Origin: Nocardia xishanensis NBRC 101358
Lineage (GTDB): Bacteria > Actinomycetota > Actinomycetes > Mycobacteriales > Mycobacteriaceae
Assembly (NCBI RefSeq): GCF_001613365.1
Contig: NZ_BDCF01000070.1
Coordinates: 1 to 32,653 of the forward strand
Direction of reading: 5' to 3'
DNA length: 32,653 nt
Shown here: positions 21,862 to 29,416 of the stretch, piece after piece
How positions within the stretch are numbered: the first letter of the stretch is position 1
Layout of the letters: the number at the start of each line of letters is the position of its first letter
Program-made: the position numbers and the translations under genes
The notes under the pieces: model-generated
Databases searched by the model: none
Seen by the model: the letters and a program-made list of their open reading frames with translations, nothing else
Told to the model about the DNA's origin: nothing

Positions 21862-22781
21862 CGACGAGCGACCGGGTGCGCACCGAGCAAGACAGTGGAG
21901 GCGCGCTGATGGCGACGAAGGAACCTGCCCCCGCCCGGACGGTGCCGTGGACCAAGCGGTTCGCATCCGTGCGCATGTACCTCGGCGTGCTCATCGTGCT
22001 GGTGTGGGGTCTCGGTCCGTTCTACTGGATGGCCGTCACCGCGTTCCGCGATCCGGACTACACCTTCGACAACACGCCGTGGCCGACGCACGTCACGCTG
22101 GAGAACTTCCGCGACGCGTTCGACACCAGCCGCGGCAACGACTTCGGCAAGGCGCTGGTGAACAGCGTGATCATCGGCGCGTGCACCACGGTGCTCGCGC
22201 TGCTCATCGGTATCTTCGCCGCGTACGCGCTGGCCAGGCTGACCTTCCGGGGCAAGTACGTGGTGGCCGGACTGATCCTGAGCGCGTCGATGTTCCCGGT
22301 GGTCGTGCTGGTGACGCCGCTGTTCCAGCTGTTCACCAACCTCGGCTGGATCGGTCAGTACCAGGCGATGATCATCCCGAACATCTCGTTCGTGCTGCCG
22401 ATGACCGTCTACATCCTGGCCTCGTTCTTCACCGAACTGCCGTGGGAGCTGGAAGAGGCGGCCCGCATCGACGGCGCGAGCAAAATGCAGGCGTTCCGGC
22501 TGGTGATGCTGCCGCTGGCCGCGCCGGCGGTGTTCACCACCGCCATCCTGGCCTTCATCGCCGCGGTGAACGAATACCTGCTCGCCCGCCTGCTCTCCAG
22601 CGACGCGACCGAACCGGTCACCGTCGCGATCGCCCGGTTCTCCGGCAACAACCCGCTCGTACAGCCGTACGCCGCGATCATGGCGGCGGGCACGATCGTC
22701 ACGATCCCGCTGGTGATCATGGTGCTGCTGTTCCAGCGCCGCATCATCTCCGGTCTGACCGCGGGCGGCGTCAAGAGCTGA
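21858..22781 (+). CDS. sugB: Sugar ABC transporter permease, SugB-like
   Basis: This 307-aa permease of the MalG/UgpE class has a first span, MYLGVLIVLVWGLGPFYWMA, followed by FRDPDYTF. Middle spans include LILSASMFPVVVLVTPLFQL. The EAA loop is LEEAARIDGASKMQAFRLVM. The start ATG at 21858 lies in the ATGA overlap with the preceding permease gene. A second ATG at 21909 would remove a short hydrophilic head and cannot be excluded. It is the last gene of the operon. No ATPase gene follows; instead there is a ~380-base gap with a large palindrome. Confidence 0.87.
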   Translation: MTTSDRVRTEQDSGGALMATKEPAPARTVPWTKRFASVRMYLGVLIVLVWGLGPFYWMAVTAFRDPDYTFDNTPWPTHVTLENFRDAFDTSRGNDFGKALVNSVIIGACTTVLALLIGIFAAYALARLTFRGKYVVAGLILSASMFPVVVLVTPLFQLFTNLGWIGQYQAMIIPNISFVLPMTVYILASFFTELPWELEEAARIDGASKMQAFRLVMLPLAAPAVFTTAILAFIAAVNEYLLARLLSSDATEPVTVAIARFSGNNPLVQPYAAIMAAGTIVTIPLVIMVLLFQRRIISGLTAGGVKS

Positions 22782-23160
22782 ATCTTTGGCGCGCTGGCGC
22801 GCGCGGGTTCGCGGCCCCTGTTGTCTCGATTCCCAGCGGCCGAGACTCGCGACTGCGTCGCATGCGCTTCGGCCACTGGGAATCGAGACGGCCGCGAACG
22901 GTCGCTCGTCGGGCTCGCTCCGTTTGTGGGTGGGTGAGCGGGGAACGTTCCGTGTCGACTTACAGGTTCGGGCAGATGACCTGGTTTCGGCTCTGGTTGG
23001 GCCTGGGGAATGCTCGGGTTACTTTGCCTAAGAAGCGGAATGGTGTGGACTGTGTGCCGCCTCGGCCGGGCCGGGCGGAGTAGAGTCCGGTCGTAGCTCG
23101 TTTCGGCGATCGTTGTCAGTGCAGGTGGGGTTCGACCGACAACTCCGGGAGGAGATGATC
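22782..23160. other. Gene-free gap with long palindrome
   Basis: I see no convincing gene between the SugB-like permease and the PBP. The left part carries the interrupted palindrome listed separately. The right part (22980-23100) has no feature I can name. TAGAGT near 23083 could be a -10 box for the PBP gene, but this is weak. Confidence 0.4.
22807..22899. repeat. 93-bp interrupted palindrome
   Basis: Three arm pairs nest in order. GTTCGCGGCC (22807-22816) pairs with 22890-22899. GTCTCGATTCCCAG (22823-22836) pairs with 22876-22889. GGCCGA (22838-22843) pairs with 22869-22874. All 30 bp pair perfectly; the only asymmetries are a 6-base bulge on the left and one mismatch. A smaller GCGAC-tgc-GTCGC lies at the apex. 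It may terminate the sugar operon or be a mobile extragenic palindrome. Confidence 0.7.
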
Positions 23161-25443
23161 GTGAGCTCGTTCGGCAAGCGAGGCGGGAAACGCGATGCCG
23201 GGGGCAAGCAATCGTCACCGCCGCACGCCTCCATCGCGGGCTTCCGTGAACGGAACACACCGCATGCGCGGGAACGGAAAGCGCAGGCGCTCAGGCGATC
23301 CCGGCCCGGCGACACCGCGACGCCGACGGATACCGAGCGGCCGCCGCGCAGTCGCGCCGAACGGCTGCGTCGGCTCGCGCTCGCGCTGTTCATCCTGTTC
23401 GTCGCGACGCCCTCGCTGCTGTTCGTGCTGGTCTACTGGAGCGCCGAGGTTCCCGATCCGGCTGCGGTGCAGACGAATCAGGTCGCCACCATCCTCGCTG
23501 CGGACGGCAGCACGGTGATAGCGAAGGTGATTCCGCCGGACGGCAACCGGATCCCGGTGCCGCTTTCCGAGGTGCCCGAACCGGTGCGCAACGCGGTGCT
23601 CTCCGCCGAAGACCGCGATTTCTACACCAACCCTGGCTATTCCACGTCCGGCTTCCTGCGCGCGGGCCGGGACAACCTGCTCGGCAAGGACAACGCGGGC
23701 GGCGGCTCGACCATCACCCAGCAGTACGTGAAGAACGCCTTCCTCGGCTCGGAACGCACCTTGACCCGCAAGATGCGCGAGCTGATCATCGCGGCCAAGA
23801 TGGCCAGGCAGTGGAGCAAGGACGACATCCTCGCCGCCTACCTCAACACCATCTACTACGGGCGCGGCTCCTACGGCATCGCCGCGGCGTCGAAGGCGTA
23901 CTTCGACAAGCCGCCCGCACAGCTGACGCTCGCCGAGGGCGCGGTGCTCGCGGCCCTCATCCGCACGCCATCGGTCCTCGACCCGGAAACACACCTGCCG
24001 GAACTGAAGGAGCGCTGGCGATATGTGCTCGAGGGCATGGTCGAGATGGACGTGCTGGCGCCGGGCGACCGGGACGCCACCGTTTTCCCGCGGATAGTGC
24101 CGATCACCGACATTCCCGACCACGACGCCGCCCGCGGCCCGGAGGGCTTGATCCGCACCCAGGTCCTGCGCGAGCTGCGCGCCTCCGGCATCAGCGAACG
24201 CGAAATCAACACGGGCGCACTGCAAATCACCACCACCATCGACGCGAAGGCGCAGCAGGCTGCGCTCACCGCCGTGCACGACCGGCTCGGCGGGCAGCCG
24301 CCGTACCTGCGCGCCGCGGTGGTCTCGATCGATCCGCGCTCCGGCGCGGTGCGCGCCTACTACGGCGGCGAGGACGGCATCGGCTACGACTTCGCGCAGG
24401 CGCCGTTGCAGACCGGGTCGGCGTTCAAGGTGTTCGCAGTGATCGCCGCACAGCAGCAGAGCATCCCGCTGACGCGCGTGCTGGACAGTTCGCCGGTCAC
24501 CGATCGCGGCGCCAGGATCACCAACGTGGACGGCGAATCCTGCGGCAAGTGCAGCATGGCCGAATCGCTGAAGCGCTCGCTGAACACCAGCTTCTACCGG
24601 CTGACGATGTCGATGTTCGAGGGACCGCAGGCGATCGCGGACGCCGCGCACCAGGCGGGCGTCCCGGAGGAGATCCCCGGCGTCGCGGGCAAGACGCTCA
24701 CCGAGGAGGGCGGCCCGCCGCTCAACGGCATCGTGCTCGGCCAATATCTGGTGCGCCCGATCGACATGGCCTCGGCATACGGCACCATCGCGGCTTCGGG
24801 CATGTACCACCGGCCGTATTTCGTGCAGCGCGTGGTGACCGGCGACGGACGGGTACTGCTCGATCGGGGCACGCCCGAACAGCAGGTCGGCGACCAGCTG
24901 CCGCCCGGCGAGCAGCGCATCAAGCCCGCTTTCGCGGAGAACACCATCGCCGCGATGATGCCGATCGCCGCCTATTCCAACGGGCACGCGCTGGCAGGCA
25001 ACCGGCCGTCGGCGGCCAAGACCGGCACGACCCAGCTCGGCGATTCCGACGACAACAAGGACGCCTGGATGATCGGCTTCACGCCGTCGCTGTCCACCGC
25101 GGTGTGGATCGGCAGTGAGCGTTCGCAGCCGATTCGCACCGCGGGCGGCGCGGACATCTACGGTTCGGGCCTGCCCGCCGACATCTGGAAGCAGATGATG
25201 GACGGCGCACTGGAGGGCACACCCATCGAGCAGTTCCCCACCGCGCCCGCGAGCGGCCCCGCGGTCGGCGGCCCCAACCCGCCGAAGCCATCGAACAATC
25301 CCTACGACATATTGAACCCGAACCCGAATCCATCTCGGGCACCAGAGCAACAACCGCAGCCATCGATCGTCATTCCGCCCGCGCCGCCGCAGCCGACGCA
25401 GGTCGAAATCTTCCCTGGACTGAGCGTTCCGGTGCCGGGCTGA
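23161..25443 (+). CDS. Class A penicillin-binding protein (transglycosylase/transpeptidase)
   Basis: This 760-aa bifunctional peptidoglycan synthase has a basic cytoplasmic tail (1-70) and one membrane anchor (~72-92). The GT51 transglycosylase follows, with Glu150 in LSAEDRDFYTNPGYS, GGSTITQQYVKNAFLG and RKMRELIIAAKMARQW. The transpeptidase has Ser420-x-x-Lys (TGSAFKVF), Ser473-x-Asn (RSLNTSF) and KTGT at 620-623. A Pro/Asn-rich tail ends the protein, and I see no PASTA domain. The GTG at 23161 is chosen because GGGAGGAG lies ~7 bases upstream; an ATG at 23155 is too close to it. It resembles PonA1 in domain plan, but a second class A PBP begins at 32346 in the true ponA1 position. Confidence 0.95.
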   Translation: MSSFGKRGGKRDAGGKQSSPPHASIAGFRERNTPHARERKAQALRRSRPGDTATPTDTERPPRSRAERLRRLALALFILFVATPSLLFVLVYWSAEVPDPAAVQTNQVATILAADGSTVIAKVIPPDGNRIPVPLSEVPEPVRNAVLSAEDRDFYTNPGYSTSGFLRAGRDNLLGKDNAGGGSTITQQYVKNAFLGSERTLTRKMRELIIAAKMARQWSKDDILAAYLNTIYYGRGSYGIAAASKAYFDKPPAQLTLAEGAVLAALIRTPSVLDPETHLPELKERWRYVLEGMVEMDVLAPGDRDATVFPRIVPITDIPDHDAARGPEGLIRTQVLRELRASGISEREINTGALQITTTIDAKAQQAALTAVHDRLGGQPPYLRAAVVSIDPRSGAVRAYYGGEDGIGYDFAQAPLQTGSAFKVFAVIAAQQQSIPLTRVLDSSPVTDRGARITNVDGESCGKCSMAESLKRSLNTSFYRLTMSMFEGPQAIADAAHQAGVPEEIPGVAGKTLTEEGGPPLNGIVLGQYLVRPIDMASAYGTIAASGMYHRPYFVQRVVTGDGRVLLDRGTPEQQVGDQLPPGEQRIKPAFAENTIAAMMPIAAYSNGHALAGNRPSAAKTGTTQLGDSDDNKDAWMIGFTPSLSTAVWIGSERSQPIRTAGGADIYGSGLPADIWKQMMDGALEGTPIEQFPTAPASGPAVGGPNPPKPSNNPYDILNPNPNPSRAPEQQPQPSIVIPPAPPQPTQVEIFPGLSVPVPG

Positions 25444-25458
25444 CGTGCGCACCGTCAG
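25440..25458 (+). terminator. Weak hairpin after the PBP gene
   Basis: CTGACG-tgcgcac-CGTCAG is a 6-bp perfect stem overlapping the PBP stop codon. It is a short candidate with no T-tract. Confidence 0.25.
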
Positions 25459-25738
25459 ATAACTGTGCCGCACACCATCTTGAATCGATCTTGTGACCTA
25501 GCGTGCCTCCGGGGAACGCATGACATGGCAGCATCGTTTTGCCAGAGTGAGAGCGCGGCCCGTCGGCGCCGAGGTGAACGAGGGGCGACGCCCGTCCCAC
25601 GGTGACGATGCGGAAGGATAAGCGCTTTAGCGACGACGGCAGCGGCGCGAGCGACCGGCCGACAGGCGGTAGCGTGCGGACACAGAGGGCCCGGAAGCGC
25701 CGCCAATTGAAAACAGACTAGACATAGGGGCTACGCCG
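25444..25738. other. Gene-free gap upstream of the GyrI-like pair
   Basis: I find no supported gene on either strand in these ~295 bases. The region should hold the promoter of the GyrI-like pair, but I cannot point to a confident -10/-35 element. Confidence 0.35.
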
Positions 25739-26197
25739 GTGGATTTCAATGTCGTTGACCGTCCCGAGGTGCTGGTGGCGGGCACGGTGCTTCGCAGCCC
25801 AGCGCTAGCGGTCGAAGGGCCGCGCCGCGCGAAGGTGGAGGAAGCGTGGAAGCGCATTCTCTCGCGCCGCCTACCCGGCCCGCCGACCACCGCCTATGTC
25901 GATCACGCGCCGGAGATCAACTCCTATCTGACCCACATCGTCGGCTACCGCTGCCGCAGCATCGACGACCTGCTGCCCGGCGACGTGCTGGCCAGGGTGC
26001 CCGGTGGCCGCTTCGCCCGATTCATCGCCAGCGGCGACGATCTCGGCGATACGATCGTCAGCATTTGGCGGGCGGTGTGGGATGCCGAGGCGGGAGGCCG
26101 GTTCGTGCGCTCCTATACCGGCGACTGGGAGCACTATCCCGACGACCGCACCGCCGAGGTCTTCGTGGCGCTGGCCGACGAACCGAGCGACGGGTAG
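25739..26197 (+). CDS. GyrI-like/AraC effector-binding-domain protein (first of pair)
   Basis: This 152-aa stand-alone effector-binding domain shows the BacR/GyrI pattern: HIVGYRCRSIDDLLPGD, then ARVPGGRFARFIASGDDLGD, then WRAVWDAEAGGRFVRSYTGD and WEHYPDDRTAEVFVALAD. Such domains bind small hydrophobic or cationic ligands and occur alone or behind a DNA-binding domain; no DNA-binding domain is present here. The GTG at 25739 has AGGGG upstream. The second, related gene follows after 9 bases, so they are an operon and a probable tandem duplication. Confidence 0.8.
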   Translation: MDFNVVDRPEVLVAGTVLRSPALAVEGPRRAKVEEAWKRILSRRLPGPPTTAYVDHAPEINSYLTHIVGYRCRSIDDLLPGDVLARVPGGRFARFIASGDDLGDTIVSIWRAVWDAEAGGRFVRSYTGDWEHYPDDRTAEVFVALADEPSDG

Positions 26198-26206
26198 GAC
26201 ACAGCA

Positions 26207-26632
26207 GTGGATTTCGAGATCGTCACCCTGGACGAAAGCCTGGTCGCCGGATTGACCATTCCGCTGGCAGGCCGCGAAGTGGCCGCACGCGACCTCGATC
26301 TGGTGAATTTCACCTGGGATCGCTACCTCGCCAGGGAGAAGAGCGTGCCGCGCGTCGCGGCGTACATCGGCCAGAACGACCACGCCGTCGCCGTCCTCGG
26401 CTACGAGGTGGGTTCGCTGGACGACCTGGACCAGGGCGACGTGGTGACCCGCATCCCGCACGGCCGCTACGCGAAGTTCGTCGTCTCCGACAAGCCCTAC
26501 GACCTGCTGCGCACCGCGTGGGCGCAGGTCGCAAAGGCCGAGAGCGCGGGCATCATCACCCGCTCGCACACCGCGGAGATCGAGCGCTACACCGGCCCGA
26601 CCTCCGTCGAGGTCTACGTCTCGCTGGACTGA
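26207..26632 (+). CDS. GyrI-like/AraC effector-binding-domain protein (second of pair)
   Basis: This 141-aa paralogue of the preceding protein has the same MDF start. It reads VLGYEVGSLDDLDQGD, then TRIPHGRYAKFVVSDKPYDL, then AWAQVAKAESAGIITRSHTA, ending IERYTGPTSVEVYVSLD. The two proteins align over most of their length but differ enough to have separate ligands or to form a heteromer. There is no DNA-binding domain. The GTG at 26207 follows TAGGA. Three tandem ~16-bp repeats and a hairpin follow the stop. Confidence 0.82.
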   Translation: MDFEIVTLDESLVAGLTIPLAGREVAARDLDLVNFTWDRYLAREKSVPRVAAYIGQNDHAVAVLGYEVGSLDDLDQGDVVTRIPHGRYAKFVVSDKPYDLLRTAWAQVAKAESAGIITRSHTAEIERYTGPTSVEVYVSLD

Positions 26633-26634
26633 AC

Positions 26635-26681
26635 CGGCTTCGAGTTCGAACGGGCTTCGAACCGAACGGCTTCGAATTGAA
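26635..26681. repeat. Three tandem ~16-bp repeats
   Basis: The units are CGGCTTCGAGTTCGAA (26635-26650), CGGGCTTCGAACCGAA (26651-26666) and CGGCTTCGAATTGAA (26667-26681). They begin 3 bases after a stop codon, so they do not add coding sequence. Confidence 0.6.
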
Positions 26682-26697
26682 CGAGCTCAGCGCCGAC

Positions 26698-26741
26698 GCG
26701 GCGTGTCCGTAGCCCATCGATCGGGGCCGCGGACACGCCGC
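26698..26741 (+). terminator. 12-bp stem downstream of the GyrI-like pair
   Basis: GCGGCGTGTCCG (26698-26709) pairs perfectly with CGGACACGCCGC (26730-26741) across a 20-base loop. It is the likely terminator of the two-gene operon. Confidence 0.5.
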
Positions 26742-26827
26742 TCGCGAATCCGGCCGATCCCGCTCACCGTGGCGGCCGCAGCGGGCGGGATTTCCCGTCG
26801 TCACCAGCGCATCCCGTCTTGTAATCG

Positions 26828-26849
26828 AACGTACGACCCATCGTATGTT
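26828..26849. promoter_or_regulatory. Operator-like inverted repeat before the tetR gene
   Basis: AACGTACG-acccat-CGTATGTT matches as an inverted repeat at 7 of 8 positions per arm. It overlaps an AT-rich patch that could hold the -10 box and lies ~20 bases before the start codon. It fits an autoregulatory TetR site. Confidence 0.5.
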
Positions 26850-26867
26850 TAAACGGAAGATGGCAAG

Positions 26868-27542
26868 ATGGAGACGGTGAGCGAACTCGAGCAGCGGCAC
26901 AGTGCACGCGGGGACATGCTTTCGGCCGACCGGCCCGAACCGGTGATCACCGATCAACGCCTCCTGCGCGGCGCGCAGACCAGGCGCACCATCGCTCGCC
27001 ACGCCGTCGACGTCGCCTCGGTGGAAGGACTCAACGGACTCAGCCTCGGCAGGCTGGCCACCGACCTCGGGCTCAGCAAAAGCGGCGTTCAGACGCTGTT
27101 CGGAACGAAGGAGAACTTGCAACTCGCCGCGATCGACTGCGCGCGAGAAGAGTTCGTCGCAGCGGTCGTGCGACCCGTCCGCAGCACGCCACACGGTGCG
27201 GCGCGGCTGCGCGCGCTGATCGAACACTGGATCGCCTATGCCGAGCGGCCGCTGTTCCCCGGGGGTTGTTTTCGTGCCGCGAACATCGCCGACTTCGACA
27301 GCAGGCCGGGCCCGGTCCGTGACGCGCTGGTCCGCGATCAGACGGCATGGGTGGACCTGCTCGCGGCCGAACTACGCGCCGCGGCGGACGCGGGCGAGAT
27401 CGCCGAACTCGATGTCGATTTCGCCGCATTCCAGATCGACGCGGTGCTGTGCGCCGCGAACACGGCGCTGCGCCTCGGCGACGAAGACGCACCGGACAAG
27501 GTGCGCAAGGTCGTCGAAGGATTCCTCGCGCCTCCACGCTGA
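26868..27542 (+). CDS. TetR/AcrR-family transcriptional regulator
   Basis: This 224-aa regulator has an N-terminal HTH at residues ~38-80, with TRRTIARHAVDVASVEGLNG, LSLGRLATDLGLSKSGVQTL and FGTKENLQLAAID. A C-terminal ligand domain contains PLFPGGCFRAANIADFDSRP, a segment seen in TetR_C_16-like members. The N-terminal ~30-residue extension is not typical. The ATG at 26868 has GGAAG upstream. No obvious target gene is adjacent on either side; the upstream inverted repeat suggests autoregulation. A strong shared terminator separates it from the convergent ino1. Confidence 0.9.
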   Translation: METVSELEQRHSARGDMLSADRPEPVITDQRLLRGAQTRRTIARHAVDVASVEGLNGLSLGRLATDLGLSKSGVQTLFGTKENLQLAAIDCAREEFVAAVVRPVRSTPHGAARLRALIEHWIAYAERPLFPGGCFRAANIADFDSRPGPVRDALVRDQTAWVDLLAAELRAAADAGEIAELDVDFAAFQIDAVLCAANTALRLGDEDAPDKVRKVVEGFLAPPR

Positions 27543-27591
27543 ACCGCATCGAGTTCGCCTGCGGCACACCGGTTCCGGTCCGAAACCCACA

Positions 27592-27624
27592 AAGCCGGTC
27601 GGAGAGCGACTCTCCGACCGGCTT
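27592..27624. terminator. Strong hairpin between convergent tetR and ino1
   Basis: AAGCCGGTCGGAGAG-cga-CTCTCCGACCGGCTT is a perfect 15-bp stem with a 3-base loop, between stops at 27542 (+) and 27647 (-). This is the strongest terminator-like element in the window and probably works in both directions. Confidence 0.75.
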
Positions 27625-27646
27625 CCCTCATCTACGAGTGACGGAT

Positions 27647-28747
27647 CTACTCCGCGCCGATGATGAACGCTTCCAGCTGGGCGCGCGCGATGTCGTCCGC
27701 GAGCTGCTTCGGCGGGGACTTCATCAGGTAGGCCGAGGCCGGGATGACGGGTCCGCCGATGCCGCGGTCCTTGGCGATCTTGGCCGCGCGCACCGCGTCG
27801 ATGATGATGCCCGCCGAGTTGGGCGAGTCCCACACCTCGAGCTTGTACTCCAGGTTCAGCGGCACGTCGCCGAAGGCGCGGCCCTCGAGGCGCACGTAGG
27901 CCCACTTGCGGTCGTCGAGCCAGCCGACGTGGTCGGACGGGCCGATGTGCACGTCGTTGGCGCCCAGTTCCTTCTTCAGGTTGCTGGTGACGGCCTGGGT
28001 CTTGGAGATCTTCTTGGACTCCAGGCGCTCGCGCTCGAGCATGTTCTTGAAGTCCATGTTGCCGCCGACGTTGAGCTGCATGGTGCGGTCGAGCTGCACG
28101 CCGCGGTCCTCGAACAGCTTGGCCATCACGCGGTGGGTGATGGTCGCGCCGACCTGGCTCTTGATGTCGTCGCCGACGATCGGGACGCCCGCGTCAACGA
28201 ACTTCTGCGCCCACACCGGGTCGGAGGCGATGAACACCGGCAGCGCGTTGACGAAGGCGACACCCGCGTCGATGGCGCACTGGGCGTAGAACTTGTCCGC
28301 CTCTTCCGAACCCACCGGCAGGTAGGACACCAGGACGTCGACCTTCGCGTCCTTCAGCGCCTTCACCACGTCGACCGGCTCGGCCTCGGAGAGCTCGATG
28401 GTTTCCGCGTAGTACTTGCCGATGCCGTCGAGCGTCGGTCCGCGCTGCACGACCACGTCGGTCGGGGGCACGTCGGAAATCTTGATGGTGTTGTTCTCGC
28501 TGGCGAAGATCGCCTCGGCCAGGTCGAAACCGACCTTCTTGGCGTCCACGTCGAACGCGGCGACGAACTTGACGTCGCGGACGTGGTACGGGCCGAACTT
28601 GACGTGCATCAGACCGGGCACGGTCGAGGTCTCGTCCGCGTCCTTGTAGTACTGCACGCCCTGGACCAAGGAGGAGGCGCAGTTGCCCACGCCAACGATG
28701 GCCACGCGAACTTCGGTGGCGTTCTCAGCCGTATTGATGTCACTCAT
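27647..28747 (-). CDS. ino1: Inositol-1-phosphate synthase
   Basis: This 366-aa enzyme converts glucose-6-phosphate to L-myo-inositol-1-phosphate, the first step towards inositol, phosphatidylinositol and mycothiol. The NAD-binding loop VAIVGVGNCASSLVQG (residues ~15-30) opens the protein. The conserved core has VDVLVSYLPVGSEEADKFYA, PIVGDDIKSQVGATITHR, QLNVGGNMDFKNML and VHIGPSDHVGWLDDRKWAYV. The length matches the short actinobacterial form. The ATG at 28747 lies inside the end of padR (8-base overlap), so the two are co-transcribed and translationally coupled. The AGGGAA ~11 bases upstream is the probable ribosome-binding site. Gene order matches the M. tuberculosis ino1 locus. Confidence 0.96.
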   Translation of the reverse strand: MSDINTAENATEVRVAIVGVGNCASSLVQGVQYYKDADETSTVPGLMHVKFGPYHVRDVKFVAAFDVDAKKVGFDLAEAIFASENNTIKISDVPPTDVVVQRGPTLDGIGKYYAETIELSEAEPVDVVKALKDAKVDVLVSYLPVGSEEADKFYAQCAIDAGVAFVNALPVFIASDPVWAQKFVDAGVPIVGDDIKSQVGATITHRVMAKLFEDRGVQLDRTMQLNVGGNMDFKNMLERERLESKKISKTQAVTSNLKKELGANDVHIGPSDHVGWLDDRKWAYVRLEGRAFGDVPLNLEYKLEVWDSPNSAGIIIDAVRAAKIAKDRGIGGPVIPASAYLMKSPPKQLADDIARAQLEAFIIGAE

Positions 28748-29297
28748 GGCCGATGGTTCCCTCTTTCTGTGGTGCCGCCTTCGTTGATTGCTCCGCCGCA
28801 ATCAACTCGTTGAGCCAGCGCACTTCGCGCTCGCTTGATTCCAGACCGAGTTGGTGGAGCTGTCGGGTGTAGCGATCCAACGACCCGCTGGCCCGTTTGA
28901 TCGCTTCCCGCAATCCCTCTCGGCGCTCCTCGACCTGCCGGCGCCTGCCCTCCAGGATCCGCATCCGCGCCTCCGCGGGAGTGCGGCTGAAGAACGCCAG
29001 GTGGACGCCGAAGCCGTCGTCGGTGTAGTTCTGCGGGCCGGTGTCCGCGAGGAGCTCCGTGAAACGCTCCCGCCCCGCCGGTGTCAGTTGATAGACCCGC
29101 CGCGCGCGGCGCATGGTGACGCCCGCGAGGTTCTCCTCCGCGATCAGTCCATCCGCCTGCATGCGCCGCAGCGTCGGATAGAGCGACCCGTAGGAGAAGG
29201 CCCGAAACGGCCCGAGCAGGCCCGTCAGCCGCTTGCGCAGCTCGTAACCGTGCATCGGCGCTTCGAGGAGCAGCCCGAGGATTGCCAGCTCGAGCAT
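28740..29297 (-). CDS. PadR-family transcriptional regulator upstream of ino1
   Basis: This 185-aa regulator has the PadR winged helix at residues ~1-85: LELAILGLLLEAPMHGYELR, RAFSYGSLYPTLRRMQADGL and RRVYQLTPAGRERFTELL. A C-terminal helical/coiled-coil dimerisation domain follows (AEARMRILEGRRRQVEERRE). It matches the gene next to ino1 in M. tuberculosis (Rv0047c) in position and type. The ATG at 29297 follows GGGGGTG. The last codons overlap ino1, so both are made from one transcript, and a perfect operator-like palindrome lies upstream. Autoregulation with ino1 as part of the regulon is the natural inference. Confidence 0.92.
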   Translation of the reverse strand: MLELAILGLLLEAPMHGYELRKRLTGLLGPFRAFSYGSLYPTLRRMQADGLIAEENLAGVTMRRARRVYQLTPAGRERFTELLADTGPQNYTDDGFGVHLAFFSRTPAEARMRILEGRRRQVEERREGLREAIKRASGSLDRYTRQLHQLGLESSEREVRWLNELIAAEQSTKAAPQKEGTIGHE

Positions 29298-29352
29298 CGG
29301 GCGTCACCCCCTGACTGTTGTGCAGACCTAACCGATGGATGCGACTTCCGAG

Positions 29353-29369
29353 TATATCGCGCCGATATA
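29353..29369. promoter_or_regulatory. PadR operator-like palindrome
   Basis: TATATCG-cgc-CGATATA is a perfect 7-bp inverted repeat in an otherwise GC-rich region, 56 bases upstream of the padR start. A further CGATATAT half-site follows at 29388-29395. On the minus strand TATACT overlaps it and may be the -10 box. It is the probable control point for the padR-ino1 transcript. Confidence 0.55.
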
Positions 29370-29416
29370 ACCGGGCACAGCGATGGGCGATATATGGAGC
29401 GGTCTCCCGGCTCGGA

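Noticed and set aside
22786..23031. 81-aa + strand frame downstream of the sugar operon
   Set aside because: It consists largely of the palindrome arms, and I see no start context or family features.
23215..25473. 752-aa minus frame opposite the class A PBP
   Set aside because: It is a shadow of the PBP gene, which has all catalytic motifs. The frame has no ribosome-binding site or family features.
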